From ZC4RG25 sp023428365 (GTDB lineage: Bacteria; Pseudomonadota; Alphaproteobacteria; Rhizobiales; Hyphomicrobiaceae), in the NCBI GenBank assembly GCA_050283925.1, contig JBNOAI010000001.1, positions 806,001 to 870,000 on the forward strand: a stretch of DNA of 64,000 bases, given 5' to 3'. The position numbers and the translations under genes were made by a program. Below the pieces are notes generated by a model, which was given only the letters and a program-made list of their open reading frames with translations, searched no databases and had not been told where the DNA came from. This document shows, piece by piece, positions 17,784 to 31,921 of this stretch. Every line of letters begins with the position of its first letter. The first letter of the stretch is position 1.

Positions 17784-18657
17784 CCCAGGGGCAGGGGATC
17801 TGACGGCTGCTGCTGCGATCGCGTGGGCGATGAAGGTGTTGCGCGAGGCCGGCGTTGAGGGTGCGGCGCGTGATGCGCGCATTCTCGTATCGGCCGCGAC
17901 TGGCTTGGAACGGGTGCAGATTCTCAATCGTCCGGATGCGGTTTTGAGCAGCGCTCAGAAGACGGCACTTGAAGACGTCATCAACCGGCGCTTTCAACGC
18001 GAACCCGTTTCTCGCATTCTTGGCCGGCGTGCGTTCTACGGTCGCGAGTTTGACATTTCGCCGCATACGCTCGATCCCCGGCAGGATAGCGAAACGCTGA
18101 TAGACGCGGCGCTGCAGCTCTTGGAGGAAGACGGCGTAAGCCGTAACGAGCCGCTCCGCATTATAGATGTCGGCACCGGTTCGGGATGTTTGCTCATCAC
18201 CCTGCTGGCTGAATTGCCGAATGCGACGGGCCTTGGAACCGATATCGAGCCAGAGGCGTTGCGGCAGGCAAAGCTCAATGCATCGGCGAATGATGTAGCC
18301 AGCCGGGCGGATTGGTCGCTGGCACGGTCGCTTGAGGGGATAGATGAGCCCTTCGATCTTTTGATTTCCAACCCGCCCTATATCCCGACAGGCGATATCC
18401 AGGGTCTGGATCGGGAGGTGCGGGACTACGATCCACGGTCGGCATTGGACGGTGGGCAGGATGGGCTCGATATTTACCGGGAGATTGCGGCCCGACTTTC
18501 CACGGTGGTGTCACGAGGATGGTCGATATTCGAAGTTGGAACCGGACAAGCAAATTCGGTTAATGAAATTCTTGCAGCGGCGGATGCGCCGTTAATTCGC
18601 GTGTTTCGTGATCTGGATGGGGTTGACAGGTGTGTGGCAAGGAAGGCACGCCTTTGA
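17770..18657 (+). CDS. prmC: peptide chain release factor N5-glutamine methyltransferase
   Basis: This 295-residue enzyme methylates the GGQ glutamine of RF1/RF2 with SAM. An N-terminal helical domain (about 1-85) carries the release-factor contacts. The SAM motif IIDVGTGSGCLLI and the catalytic NPPY (in ISNPPYIP) follow in the right order. It starts inside the end of prfA with a 14-base overlap. The C-terminal RDLDGVDRCVAR is a common PrmC ending. Confidence 0.94.
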   Translation: MTRLSPGAGDLTAAAAIAWAMKVLREAGVEGAARDARILVSAATGLERVQILNRPDAVLSSAQKTALEDVINRRFQREPVSRILGRRAFYGREFDISPHTLDPRQDSETLIDAALQLLEEDGVSRNEPLRIIDVGTGSGCLLITLLAELPNATGLGTDIEPEALRQAKLNASANDVASRADWSLARSLEGIDEPFDLLISNPPYIPTGDIQGLDREVRDYDPRSALDGGQDGLDIYREIAARLSTVVSRGWSIFEVGTGQANSVNEILAAADAPLIRVFRDLDGVDRCVARKARL

Positions 18658-19095
18658 ACCGATCAAGAAAACCTCTTGGAAGATCCGGGAGTCCGGGCTA
18701 ATGTCCGAAGCAGGCGGAATGAAGCGCAAGCGCAAAAGTGCAGTCCAGATTTCAGGGCTGTCTCATGCAGGCGCTGGTCAACCGAGCGAAACGGTCGAGG
18801 TACTCGGTAAGGGTACAGGTCAGTCGACTGGCAGCCATCGTTGGCAGCGCCGTTTCGTGAAACGCGCCTTTTCCCTTTGGAACAGCGATCTTTTCGTGAG
18901 TGTCTGAAACCTAAACGAACATGATGACAGTGCGTGTGTCCGCGTGACCGAACCGATTTGCGCGCTGAAAGCTCCACGCTGCAGACGAGGCGATGATGTT
19001 TCGTCGTGTTGCACGAGGAAGTGGCGGGCGGCCGTCGTGCCGTCGCCAGAAGAGGTTATCCCTTAGTCATCTGAAGAAGTACGAGAATGGAGCCC
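18658..19095. other. intergenic region between prmC and the DUF4167 gene
   Basis: There is no convincing gene in this 438-base stretch. A 68-codon frame from ATG 18701 (+) is open but lacks the strong G+C third-position bias of its neighbours and has no clear ribosome-binding site. The region presumably holds the promoter and leader of the DUF4167 gene. Confidence 0.4.
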
Positions 19096-19923
19096 ATGAG
19101 GCAGGGACAGCAGAACAGGCGGGGTCGCGGTCGCAATCGTAATGGTGGCGGCGGGGGCAAGTCCCACCACAATCCCCTGACACGCAGCTTTGAATCCAAC
19201 GGTCCCGACGTAAAGATACGGGGTACCCCCTCGCACATCGCCGAGAAATACATGTCTCTGGCGCGCGATGCGCAGTCGTCCGGTGATCCCGTGCTGGCTG
19301 AGAATTATCTGCAACACGCCGAACACTATAACCGTATCATCATGGCGTTCCGCGAGCAGACGATGCAGCAGTCTGGTGAGAACGTGAACGGCAATGGCCG
19401 TCACCGAGAGGCTGGTGAGGGTGAGGAATTCGGCGACGACGAGGGTGATGACGTCGAGGCCGGCAGCTTCAATCCGCAGGTTCGTGGACACGAGCCACAG
19501 CCGCGGCCGTCCGAGCATTCCCGTTATGAAGACCGCCCTCAGCGCTATTCGGGCGACCGGCATTCTGGTGATCGTGATCGAGACCGTCCCCATCGTCAGT
19601 ATAACGATCGCGGAGGCCGTGAACGTTATCAAGATCGGTCTGGTCAGAACGGGGAGCGTCACGCAGAGCGCCCCGCCCAGCAAGTCCAGCCGCAGGCTCA
19701 ACCCCAACCTTCCGAACAGCCCGTTGTAGAGGCGCAGCCCGCACCTGCGCGGACCGATACGCCACCGCGTCGGCGGGAGCGTTTCGCTGCATCCAATCAC
19801 GAGCAGCCGGAATTTCTGCGGCGGCCGGTTCGTCGGCCTCGTCGCGAGGCGGCGGCTAGCGAGGATACAGCCGTTGCCAACGGAGCTGCGGCTGATGACG
19901 GCGATGCCGAGAAGTCAGCCTGA
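19096..19923 (+). CDS. DUF4167 domain-containing protein
   Basis: This 275-residue protein has a conserved basic N-terminus (MRQGQQNRRGRGRNRN) followed by the DUF4167 core (VKIRGTPSHIAEKYMSLARDA...GDPVLAENYLQHAEHY, about residues 35-90). A long disordered tail is rich in Arg, Asp, Gly, Pro and Gln. The composition suggests RNA or ribonucleoprotein binding, but no function is established. ATG 19096 is chosen because GGAG lies five bases upstream and family members start MR. The position between prmC and clpB is conserved in related Rhizobiales. Confidence 0.88.
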   Translation: MRQGQQNRRGRGRNRNGGGGGKSHHNPLTRSFESNGPDVKIRGTPSHIAEKYMSLARDAQSSGDPVLAENYLQHAEHYNRIIMAFREQTMQQSGENVNGNGRHREAGEGEEFGDDEGDDVEAGSFNPQVRGHEPQPRPSEHSRYEDRPQRYSGDRHSGDRDRDRPHRQYNDRGGRERYQDRSGQNGERHAERPAQQVQPQAQPQPSEQPVVEAQPAPARTDTPPRRRERFAASNHEQPEFLRRPVRRPRREAAASEDTAVANGAAADDGDAEKSA

Positions 19924-19946
19924 CGCCTTTTGCTGACAATGCGTTA

Positions 19947-19971
19947 CCGGAGGCTGAGTTCAGGCCTCCGG
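19947..19971. terminator. hairpin shared by two convergent genes
   Basis: CCGGAGGC (19947-19954) pairs perfectly with GCCTCCGG (19964-19971) around a 9-base loop. It lies 24 bases after the DUF4167 stop and contains the stop codon of the convergent MOSC gene, so it can act on either strand. Confidence 0.55.
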
Positions 19972-20736
19972 AATCCTGACGGGATCGGTGGTCGAAATCG
20001 TGCCGCCGTTTTTCACCACCGCATAAACACCCAGATCGGTGTGTCCCCACGTCCGCTGCAATGTCGGTGGGATTGCCAGATCACGAGCAGCGGTCACAGG
20101 GTCGACGTTGGTGGCAGCGCACCGCTGCGTGCGTTTGTAGACTGACAGTCTGACATCGCCGATTTGCAGATCCTGATTGAGCCAGGAAAACTCTTTCCAG
20201 GGCTCGACGCCTTCTAAATAGAGATTGGCGCGAAAGCGCAGCGGATTGACGGGTTTGCCGACAGCCCGTTCGACCTCGCGGACGGTCGCAAGGTTAACAA
20301 TGTGAAGGCATTTGGCCGACACATCCGAAAAGCTGTGGCCTGGAGCAAAGACGATTTTGGGCGGTCCTCGCAGCGATGAGGCCATGAATGCGGCCATGAA
20401 CTGCTCGATCATCTTCCGGCCAATGGGAGTCGCGAGGTTGCCCTTCGCCACCTGCTTGCCGTCCCGCATGATGATCAGGTCATGCGTCTGGTCGTCGAAA
20501 TGGGTCTGGAGCGCCGCGAGGCGCTCGTCTCGCATCAGCATCAGAAAGTTGATTTTCGGCAGATGCCGAGGGTCGTCCGGGTCAAACCGACCCGGACCAT
20601 TTTCGATGGCATAGGCGCGGTCAAACGGGACGGTCCCGCCTTCGGTCAAGTTGACGGTCGTCAACGCCTCGGGGGACAGTCCCTTGATAGGGTAACGATA
20701 GAGGCTGGCGACTCGTGGACCCACGCTATCGGACAT
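19960..20736 (-). CDS. MOSC domain-containing protein (YcbX-like)
   Basis: This 258-residue protein has an N-terminal beta-barrel MOSC_N segment (VASLYRYPIKGLSPEAL, residues 9-25) and a C-terminal MOSC domain with the conserved Cys in TQRCAATNVDP. MOSC proteins use this Cys with molybdenum cofactor or sulfide carriers, and relatives detoxify N-hydroxylated compounds with a reductase partner. No fused ferredoxin domain is present here, unlike some YcbX proteins. It converges on the DUF4167 gene. Confidence 0.85.
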   Translation of the reverse strand: MSDSVGPRVASLYRYPIKGLSPEALTTVNLTEGGTVPFDRAYAIENGPGRFDPDDPRHLPKINFLMLMRDERLAALQTHFDDQTHDLIIMRDGKQVAKGNLATPIGRKMIEQFMAAFMASSLRGPPKIVFAPGHSFSDVSAKCLHIVNLATVREVERAVGKPVNPLRFRANLYLEGVEPWKEFSWLNQDLQIGDVRLSVYKRTQRCAATNVDPVTAARDLAIPPTLQRTWGHTDLGVYAVVKNGGTISTTDPVRIPEA

Positions 20737-20781
20737 CGAGCGTTCCAGTACGGATGATTTTTGCAGCGCAAGGAGGATGCC

Positions 20782-20811
20782 CCCTTTTGGCGGAAAGCGG
20801 CAACCCTATAT
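20782..20811 (+). promoter_or_regulatory. candidate heat-shock (sigma-32-like) promoter for clpB
   Basis: A CCCTATAT element (20804-20811) resembles the -10 of alphaproteobacterial RpoH promoters. A CCTTTTGG element (20783-20790) lies 13 bases upstream, but is only a weak match to the CTTG -35 core. It is 122 bases before the clpB start. RpoH control of clpB is usual in the group; the exact site here is an inference. Confidence 0.35.
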
Positions 20812-20933
20812 CTGCAACAGCGGGGTCGAGGGGGTGCCTTAGGGGCCTATCTTGATGCTGTTGCAACATTCCTGACGTACCGGCGTTCAGACCGTGCCAT
20901 GTGGCGGCTGGGCGCGCGAAGGAGGAAGAACGA

Positions 20934-23531
20934 ATGAACTTTGAGAAGTATACCGACCGCTCCAAGGGCTTTGTGCAGTCAGCGCAAAATCTTGCGCTCC
21001 GCGAAGGCCACCAGCAGTTTTCACCCGAACATCTTTTGAAAGTCCTGCTCGATGACGAGGAGGGCTTGGCATCCGGTCTTGCCACCCGAGCAGGCGGACG
21101 CCCGAAGGAAGCTTTGGCTGCCGTCGAGGGAGCGCTTGCCAAGCGTCCGAAAGTGTCGGGCGGGGGAGCCGGCCAGCTTTACATGGCGCCTGAGCTGGCG
21201 CGCGTCTTCGACAAGGCCGAACAGATCGCCGAAAAGGCGGGCGACAAGTTCGTGACCGCCGAGCGTTTGTTTCTGGCTCTGGCCTTGGAAAAGGGTTCGG
21301 AGGCTGGACGCATTCTGGCGGACGCCGGCATCACGCCGGAAGCGCTCAATCAGGCAATCAATGAACTCCGCAAGGGGCGTACGGCAGATAGCGCATCGGC
21401 TGAACAGGCTTACGATGCCTTGAAGCGGTACGCGCGCGATCTCACGGAAGCGGCTGCCGAGGGCAAAATCGATCCGGTGATCGGCCGTGACGAAGAAATC
21501 CGTCGCACCATGCAGGTGCTGTCGCGGCGCACGAAGAATAATCCGGTTCTGATCGGTGAGCCTGGCGTCGGCAAGACCGCGATCGCGGAAGGCTTGGCGC
21601 AGCGCATCATTAAAGGTGACGTACCTGAGAGCCTCAAGGACAAGAAACTGCTCGCGCTCGACATGGGCGCGCTGGTTGCTGGTGCGAAGTATCGCGGCGA
21701 GTTCGAAGAGCGTCTGAAATCCGTGCTGCAGGAAGTGCAGGCGGCGGCCGGCGGTATCGTGCTGTTCATCGACGAGCTGCATACCATCGTCGGCGCCGGC
21801 AAGTCGGAAGGCGCGATGGATGCGTCGAACCTACTGAAGCCTGCACTCGCTCGCGGTGAGCTGCACTGCATTGGCGCGACGACGCTCGATGAGTATCGCA
21901 AGCACATCGAGAAAGATGCGGCACTGGCGAGGCGCTTCCAGCCTGTGTTCGTTGAGGAGCCGACGGTCGAGGATACGATCTCGATCCTGCGCGGTCTCAA
22001 GGAGCGTTACGAGCAGCATCACAAAGTCCGGATCTCGGACTCTGCGTTGGTGGCTGCGGCGACGTTGTCCAACCGCTACATCACGGATCGCTTCCTGCCG
22101 GATAAGGCCATCGACTTGGTCGACGAGGCAGCCTCACGTTTGAGGATGCAGGTGGATTCCAAGCCTGAGGAGCTGGATTCGCTCGATCGCGAAATCATTC
22201 GCTCGAAGATCGAGGCGGAGGCTCTGAAGAAAGAGACGGATGCGGCGTCGAAGGACCGGTTGCAGAAACTCGAAGCTGAGTTGAGCGATCTGGAAGAGCA
22301 GTCGAACCAGCTCACCGTGCGTTGGCAGTCCGAGAAGGACAAGCTCGGCAAGGCGGCTCAGATCAAGGCGCAACTCGACAAGGCACGCAACGATCTCGCA
22401 CAAGCGCAGCGCCGCGGCGAATATCAGCAGGCGGGTGAACTCACCTATGCCGTGATCCCCAAGCTGGAGAAAGAACTCTCCGAGCTCGAGGCTCAGGGCG
22501 ACAAAGGCGAGTTCCTCGAGGAAGCCGTAACCGCCAATCACGTGGCACAGGTCGTGTCGCGCTGGACGGGTGTGCCGGTCGACAAGATGCTGGAAGGCGA
22601 GCGCGACAAGCTTCTGCAAATGGAAGTGGCGCTGGCGCGCCGTGTCATCGGTCAGAAGGAAGCGGTCGAGGCAGTCTCGACGGCCGTTCGCCGCGCACGC
22701 GCAGGGTTGCAGGATCCCAACCGGCCAATCGGCTCGTTCATGTTCCTGGGGCCGACCGGCGTCGGTAAGACCGAGCTGACCAAGGCGCTGGCTGCGTTCT
22801 TGTTCGACGATGAAACCGCAATGGTGCGCATCGATATGAGCGAGTACATGGAGAAGCACTCCGTGGCGCGCTTGATTGGCGCCCCGCCGGGCTACGTCGG
22901 CTACGAGGAAGGCGGCGCACTGACCGAAGCCGTACGGCGCAGGCCGTATCAGGTCGTGCTGTTCGACGAAGTCGAGAAGGCGCACCCCGATGTCTTCAAC
23001 GTACTGCTCCAGGTGCTGGATGACGGCAGGTTGACGGACGGGCAGGGCCGCACGGTCGATTTCAAGAACACGCTGCTGATCATGACCTCGAACATCGGCG
23101 CGGAGTATCTCGTCGCACTGAAGGACGGGGAGGATATGGCGGACGCGAAGAACTATGTCATGGCGGAGGTCAAGACGAAGTTCCGGCCGGAATTCCTGAA
23201 CCGGATCGACGAGATCCTTATCTTCCACCGCTTGCGGCGTGAGGATATGGCCTCGATCGTCGATATTCAGCTGCAGCGGCTGCAAAAGCTGCTGGCGGAT
23301 CGGAAAATCTCGATCGAGCTGGATGATCAGGCACGCACGTGGCTCGCTAATCGCGGTTACGATCCGGCTTATGGCGCACGTCCGTTAAAGCGCGTGATCC
23401 AGAAGAATATCCAGGATCCGTTAGCTGAACAGATCTTGGCTGGAAATATACGGGATGGTGAGGTTGTCCGCGTTTCGGTGCGCGACGGCAATCTCGTCCT
23501 GAATGGGCAGCCGGTGAAAGCTGCCGCGTAA
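20934..23531 (+). CDS. clpB: ATP-dependent disaggregase ClpB
   Basis: This 865-residue Hsp100 chaperone rescues aggregated proteins together with DnaK. The Clp N-domain (about 1-150) is followed by the first AAA+ module with Walker A GEPGVGKT. The middle coiled-coil domain (about 405-525) is rich in Glu, Leu, Lys and Gln. The second AAA+ module has Walker A GPTGVGKTE. Both Walker B motifs (LFIDELH, LFDEVEKAH) are intact. ATG 20934 has GAAGGAGGAA upstream. The middle domain distinguishes it from ClpA/ClpC. A strong terminator follows. Confidence 0.97.
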   Translation: MNFEKYTDRSKGFVQSAQNLALREGHQQFSPEHLLKVLLDDEEGLASGLATRAGGRPKEALAAVEGALAKRPKVSGGGAGQLYMAPELARVFDKAEQIAEKAGDKFVTAERLFLALALEKGSEAGRILADAGITPEALNQAINELRKGRTADSASAEQAYDALKRYARDLTEAAAEGKIDPVIGRDEEIRRTMQVLSRRTKNNPVLIGEPGVGKTAIAEGLAQRIIKGDVPESLKDKKLLALDMGALVAGAKYRGEFEERLKSVLQEVQAAAGGIVLFIDELHTIVGAGKSEGAMDASNLLKPALARGELHCIGATTLDEYRKHIEKDAALARRFQPVFVEEPTVEDTISILRGLKERYEQHHKVRISDSALVAAATLSNRYITDRFLPDKAIDLVDEAASRLRMQVDSKPEELDSLDREIIRSKIEAEALKKETDAASKDRLQKLEAELSDLEEQSNQLTVRWQSEKDKLGKAAQIKAQLDKARNDLAQAQRRGEYQQAGELTYAVIPKLEKELSELEAQGDKGEFLEEAVTANHVAQVVSRWTGVPVDKMLEGERDKLLQMEVALARRVIGQKEAVEAVSTAVRRARAGLQDPNRPIGSFMFLGPTGVGKTELTKALAAFLFDDETAMVRIDMSEYMEKHSVARLIGAPPGYVGYEEGGALTEAVRRRPYQVVLFDEVEKAHPDVFNVLLQVLDDGRLTDGQGRTVDFKNTLLIMTSNIGAEYLVALKDGEDMADAKNYVMAEVKTKFRPEFLNRIDEILIFHRLRREDMASIVDIQLQRLQKLLADRKISIELDDQARTWLANRGYDPAYGARPLKRVIQKNIQDPLAEQILAGNIRDGEVVRVSVRDGNLVLNGQPVKAAA

Positions 23532-23542
23532 AATGTGGAGTT

Positions 23543-23586
23543 CCGGCGCGACCGATAATTTATCGGTCGCGCCGGATTGCTTTTTT
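23543..23586 (+). terminator. rho-independent terminator after clpB
   Basis: A 15-base perfect stem (23543-23557 with 23561-23575, arm CCGGCGCGACCGATA) with a 3-base loop is followed by ATTGCTTTTTT. Confidence 0.9.
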
Positions 23587-23624
23587 CAATTCTCAAAAAA
23601 TGAAATGTAACGGGCGAGAGATTC

Positions 23625-25661
23625 TCATCGGCTCGCTGTCAAAACCGGCGTGCGCCGCATGATATCGTCAATGCGGGCGCGTTCCTTTTGATAATCGGCA
23701 TGTTGTCTGCCAATCAATTGACGCGCACGCGGAACTTGGATTTGCAGAGCGTCCACATAGCGGCTATTGACCAGAACTTCATAATGCAAATGCGGGCCGC
23801 TCGTCAGTCCGGTCATGCCGACGTAACCGATAACCTGCCCTTGTTTGACCTTTGCTCCGGCCTCGATACCGGTTTCGAAGCGCTGCATATGGCTGTACGT
23901 CGACTGATAGCCGTTTGCGTGCCGGATACGCACGTAATTACCGTTCTGGCCTTTGCGTTTTGCTTCTTCGATGGTGCCATTGCCCGCCGCGAGAATGGGC
24001 GTGCCGATCGGACCGGCCCAATCAATTCCGGTATGCATGCGCGAGATATTCAGAATGGGATGCTGACGCATTCCGAAACCTGATGTGAGGCGGATATTCT
24101 CGCCGCGAATGGGGCGGCGCATCAGGAACTTCCGCGAATTGTTACCCTGATCATCGTAGTAGTCGATGCTGCCGTCGGGCGTGCGATAGCGCCAAAATCT
24201 ACGCACTTCGCCGCCCGTGGTGATGGCTGCATACAGCAATTCTCCCGGAGCGTTCTCCGGACCGGACTCTTCCTTCACGTCGAACAACAGGTCGATGGAA
24301 TCGCCGTGGCGGACACGCTGGCGGAAGTCGGTATCGTGTGCGTGGATGCGCAGGATCTGCAAAATCGTGTCAGCGGGAACGCCCTGCTGCAAAGCCGCCT
24401 GATAAATGCTGGCATAAAGGCTCGATGACAGCGCCTTATCGCTTTCGCCGATCGCAGCGCGTGCGACTTTCGCATCGTAAGGCGTCGAGCTTGCTACGAA
24501 TTCACCGGCTGCATCACGGTAGACCGTAACCTTGTGCTCGTGACCTTCGGCAAAAATGCTGAACCGCGCGGGCTCAGATTTCCCTGCATTCGCCAAGGTC
24601 GGGACCAGCGTTACGTGAACCTCATAGCCAGCCGACAGTGTCCGGTCAGGGAATATCGATCGAGCTGCTTCCTGCATGCCACGAGCCTGCCATCCGTCGG
24701 CACCGAGTTTTTGCAGGATTTTTACGAGCGTATCACCGCGGGCGGCCCGAATGACTCTGACGTCAGTTTCCTCCAGATCTTCGGCTTCGTCCGCGCTGGA
24801 TACGGATTTGGTCAGCAAGGTTGTGTTGGGAGCGACCGCGACCGTGGCGTCGGGTTTGGGATCGATTGGAGCGCGCGCCGGCGCAGCGTTTTCTTGTGCG
24901 CCGCTTCCATCAGGCTCGAAGCTGGGGCGCATCGCCATGCTGTCGGGTTCGTCCCCCTGAGCGCGGGCAACGAGTTCGGCGACTTCGTGAATTTCGAGCT
25001 CTTGACCGTCATCGCCAGGAAGAATTCCGCCGAACAGCTCGACCACCTTTATGGCGACATCACTGCGTTCGGCCGACGACGAACCTTCGCCGTCCTCCTG
25101 GTCCTGGGCAGCTGTCGCGTAGAGCCTGAAGGGGTTGAACGCAGGAACCACGCCGGCCTGGTCTGGCGGCACTTCGGCAAGCCGCGCGACAACGCGCATG
25201 TAGGGGCGAATCTGGATGAACGGGCGATTGTCGCGTCGCACCTGGATTTGCTCGTGAATGATATGTCGGGCAGCCATCGCGCCAGCTGTCACTTGCAACC
25301 GGTCCGATTTCGGCAGGCTCCAGTTCAGACCGTCGGGCATCCGTACGGCGGGAATTGGCGAGGCCAAGCTGGCATCGCGGAATTTCTCAAAGGCCGGGAT
25401 GACGCCGTCAGTCGTGTCGATGCCGTCGATGGATCCGAAAATCGCGGCGCCGATTGCAACGGCACCTACTGTGGCAGCAAGACAAGTGCTGAGAAGCCAC
25501 CGAAAGCCGCCCCTGCGTGCCTCACCGTGATCGCGATCATAAATATCGGGCAGCGCGCGACGGGCGCGTCCGCGATAGACATGCGGCAGACCCTGCGTCC
25601 GATGTCCCGGGCGCACGGTGCGAATGCGGCCGACAGGTGCGTGGCGCCGCCTATCCAACAC
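23625..25661 (-). CDS. M23-family metalloendopeptidase, membrane-anchored
   Basis: This 678-residue cell-wall hydrolase has a basic cytoplasmic N-terminus, one membrane segment (about residues 55-75) and a long variable periplasmic region. A LysM/OapA-like segment (RAARGDTLVKILQKLGA) precedes the C-terminal M23 domain. Zn ligands are visible in HTGIDW (residues 543-548) and HLHYEV (near 624). The architecture is that of MepM/DipM-type peptidoglycan cross-link endopeptidases used in growth or division. It starts at GTG 25661, with an in-frame stop upstream. It converges with clpB, with the terminator between them. Confidence 0.88.
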   Translation of the reverse strand: MLDRRRHAPVGRIRTVRPGHRTQGLPHVYRGRARRALPDIYDRDHGEARRGGFRWLLSTCLAATVGAVAIGAAIFGSIDGIDTTDGVIPAFEKFRDASLASPIPAVRMPDGLNWSLPKSDRLQVTAGAMAARHIIHEQIQVRRDNRPFIQIRPYMRVVARLAEVPPDQAGVVPAFNPFRLYATAAQDQEDGEGSSSAERSDVAIKVVELFGGILPGDDGQELEIHEVAELVARAQGDEPDSMAMRPSFEPDGSGAQENAAPARAPIDPKPDATVAVAPNTTLLTKSVSSADEAEDLEETDVRVIRAARGDTLVKILQKLGADGWQARGMQEAARSIFPDRTLSAGYEVHVTLVPTLANAGKSEPARFSIFAEGHEHKVTVYRDAAGEFVASSTPYDAKVARAAIGESDKALSSSLYASIYQAALQQGVPADTILQILRIHAHDTDFRQRVRHGDSIDLLFDVKEESGPENAPGELLYAAITTGGEVRRFWRYRTPDGSIDYYDDQGNNSRKFLMRRPIRGENIRLTSGFGMRQHPILNISRMHTGIDWAGPIGTPILAAGNGTIEEAKRKGQNGNYVRIRHANGYQSTYSHMQRFETGIEAGAKVKQGQVIGYVGMTGLTSGPHLHYEVLVNSRYVDALQIQVPRARQLIGRQHADYQKERARIDDIMRRTPVLTASR

Positions 25662-26467
25662 GCGCGTTCATCCCCCAATTGGCTGAAGCCCGCCCCAATA
25701 TGATCCGAGCCGAGCTGGCTGTCCGTCCCCGATACGCCGAACCACCGCTTGCTTGCCTGACACGAACTTGAGGTTCGCCTGCGAGCAAGTCAATCGCCTC
25801 ATAACCCTGTCACACAGTGCTGTAATCTCAAGGCAAGATCGCGGCAGATTGAGTCGGTATCGACGATTGTCCGCAAGATTTGACCGCGATCCGAGGACCG
25901 CAAGGAAGGGAGCCAAGGTTCACTTTCTGCCCAGCCGGCAGACCCTAGGGTGCCGCTCGAACAGCGCCTCAGAGCCCTGAATGCGGGCCTCTGGGCGGCG
26001 CCGAGAGATTTTCTGAAGTTTTTTAACCTGGGGTGTTGACACCAGGAAGGGGGTTCTGTAGAAACACCCTTGTCGCGAGGCACTGACGCCTCGCCGCCCG
26101 ATGCGGGCGCGACACTTCTGCTCTTGATCCGCGGTCCTTAGCCGGGAAGTTTAACCGGAAAGGATCTCGTTGTCTCGACTGGCCTTTTAGGTGAGGCCTA
26201 AGTGTTGTGCGACCTCGGGTGTGCTCTTTGACAAGTTGATCGTGAAGAAAGGGAAACGCAGGCGGCGGAGTCCTAGCCGGCCTGAAGTCATCCGCAAGGA
26301 TGGCCGAGGCCAAAGAGACTCTGGCGAACTCTGCGTTTCAGCCATCACCATAGACGTGAGCTACGAAGGGCAACCTTCGTATGAGCGCGTCTTTGTTGTG
26401 AAGGTGCCCGTTACGCAGTAGATCCTTGGAGAAGATTCCCTCCAAGCCGTTCCAGAATCTTACTCTT
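25662..26467. other. rRNA operon upstream and leader region
   Basis: There is no protein gene here. The right half is the transcribed rRNA leader, which contains a boxA-like antitermination element TGCTCTTTGACA at 26222-26233. The left part (25662-26035) separates it from the divergent M23 gene and should carry upstream promoter elements. A short open frame at 26191-26421 lies inside the leader and is not believed. Confidence 0.65.
26036..26064 (+). promoter_or_regulatory. rRNA operon promoter
   Basis: A perfect -35 TTGACA (26036-26041) is separated by 17 bases from TAGAAA (26059-26064). It is the best sigma-70-type match upstream of the 16S gene and gives a leader of roughly 400 bases. Confidence 0.7.
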
Positions 26468-27959
<1,492 letters not shown>

Positions 27960-28108
27960 GAACCCTTATAGATTTCGGCTTGTCTGAAGCTTATCGGTTC
28001 GTTTTTGGAATATCGGTCCCGGTCTAGGAGTCAGATCGGTGACTATGTACACATGGCGGGAAGCCGCCGCCTTCGTTTCTCTTTCTTCTCATGGATGACA
28101 CGGCTTTC

Positions 28109-28185
28109 GGGCCTGTAGCTCAGTTGGTTAGAGCGCGCGCTTGATAAGCGTGAGGTCGGAAGTTCAAATCTTCCCAGGCCCACCA
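28109..28185 (+). tRNA. tRNA-Ile (GAT)
   Basis: A 77-base cloverleaf: acceptor GGGCCTG/CAGGCCC, D arm, anticodon loop TTGATAA, T arm GGAAG-TTCAAAT-CTTCC, with encoded CCA. It lies in the 16S-23S spacer, as in most rRNA operons. Confidence 0.96.
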
Positions 28186-28251
28186 ACGCCCCTTGGCAGC
28201 GGTGAGAGCTGGCGAGGATTTGTCGGTGTCATTGAGCCGGTCGTTGAGATC

Positions 28252-28327
28252 GGGGCCATAGCTCAGTTGGGAGAGCGCTAGCTTTGCAAGCTTGAGGTCG
28301 TCGGTTCGATCCCGTCTGGCTCCACCA
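28252..28327 (+). tRNA. tRNA-Ala (TGC)
   Basis: A 76-base cloverleaf with anticodon loop TTTGCAA, acceptor GGGGCCA paired with TGGCTCC (one G-T pair), T loop TTCGATC and encoded CCA. It is the second spacer tRNA. Confidence 0.96.
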
Positions 28328-28585
28328 TCGTCATCCATGTCGAAGAGAACGTGTTCCCTCGAGCCTTGCTCGAGTGGGAGATCTTTACATCGTGAAGAGG
28401 GGATAAGCCTTGAGGCGTTTGGTGGAAGCCAGCGTCGCTTGCAAAAGCCAACAGCTGCGACCGCGGTTGTTGTTGTGGTTTATCTCGAATGACTTCTGGT
28501 CTTTCTAAAGTAGTGACCACCAAGCCGAGTTCTCGATCTCGTTCGCGGGATCTGAACAACGGTGGGCATTGCTAATGAGAGCGAT

Positions 28586-31392
<2,807 letters not shown>

Positions 31393-31514
31393 TCGCTCTC
31401 ATTAAGCAATGCTCACCTTGGGCATCGGAGTGATGGTTTTGGCCATCATCCAATGCCAAGGTCGTGCAGGTCAGCATGACCAGATCAGAAGTCATTCTTT
31501 TTCACCCTTTCGCC

Positions 31515-31632
31515 GACCTGGTGATTATGGCGGGGTGGCTGCACCCGATCCCATTCCGAACTCGGCCGTGAAACGCCCCAGCGCCGATGGTACTTCGTCT
31601 CAAGACGTGGGAGAGTAGGTCGTTGCCAGGTC
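31515..31632 (+). rRNA. rrf: 5S ribosomal RNA
   Basis: About 118 bases from GACCTGGTG to CCAGGTC, with the paired ends and the conserved CCCGATCCCATTCCGAACTC block. No tRNA-fMet follows before the terminator. Confidence 0.93.
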
Positions 31633-31684
31633 TGCCAAAGGGTGAAAAAGAAGTCATCGAGAACCCCTCTTCTATATGTTTTGG

Positions 31685-31717
31685 AAACGCCGTCGCTGTC
31701 TCAGCGGCGGCGTTTTT
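31685..31717 (+). terminator. terminator of the rRNA operon
   Basis: AAACGCCG (31685-31692) pairs with CGGCGTTT (31708-31715), the inner stem continues through CGCT/AGCG, and T residues follow (TTTTTGCG). Confidence 0.8.
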
Positions 31718-31921
31718 GCGTTCGAGCACCGATGTGATGCGGTGAATGACGCTGCGGATGTTCCGCCGCACGCGTTGATCAACCAAGCCCGTTCTGTGGC
31801 GTTTGAGCTGGCCACGGATGTCTGTTTGCTGCGCGGAGTTGATGTGCATATTTTCTATGGCCAACGGTCGAGGAAACGCGCTTCTCTGTGACAAACAATA
31901 ATCCAGGGGAGGGGCGTCCAA

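Noticed and set aside
18701..18907. Possible 68-residue basic protein
   Set aside because: Weak ribosome-binding site and no strong codon bias; left as intergenic.
22134..23285. 383-codon minus-strand frame
   Set aside because: Lies inside clpB on the opposite strand; it arises from the high G+C content.
24534..25703. 389-codon plus-strand frame
   Set aside because: Antisense to the M23 peptidase, which has both Zn motifs; the frame has no recognisable domain.
26191..26421. 76-codon frame upstream of 16S
   Set aside because: It lies in the rRNA leader, which has boxA; not protein-coding.
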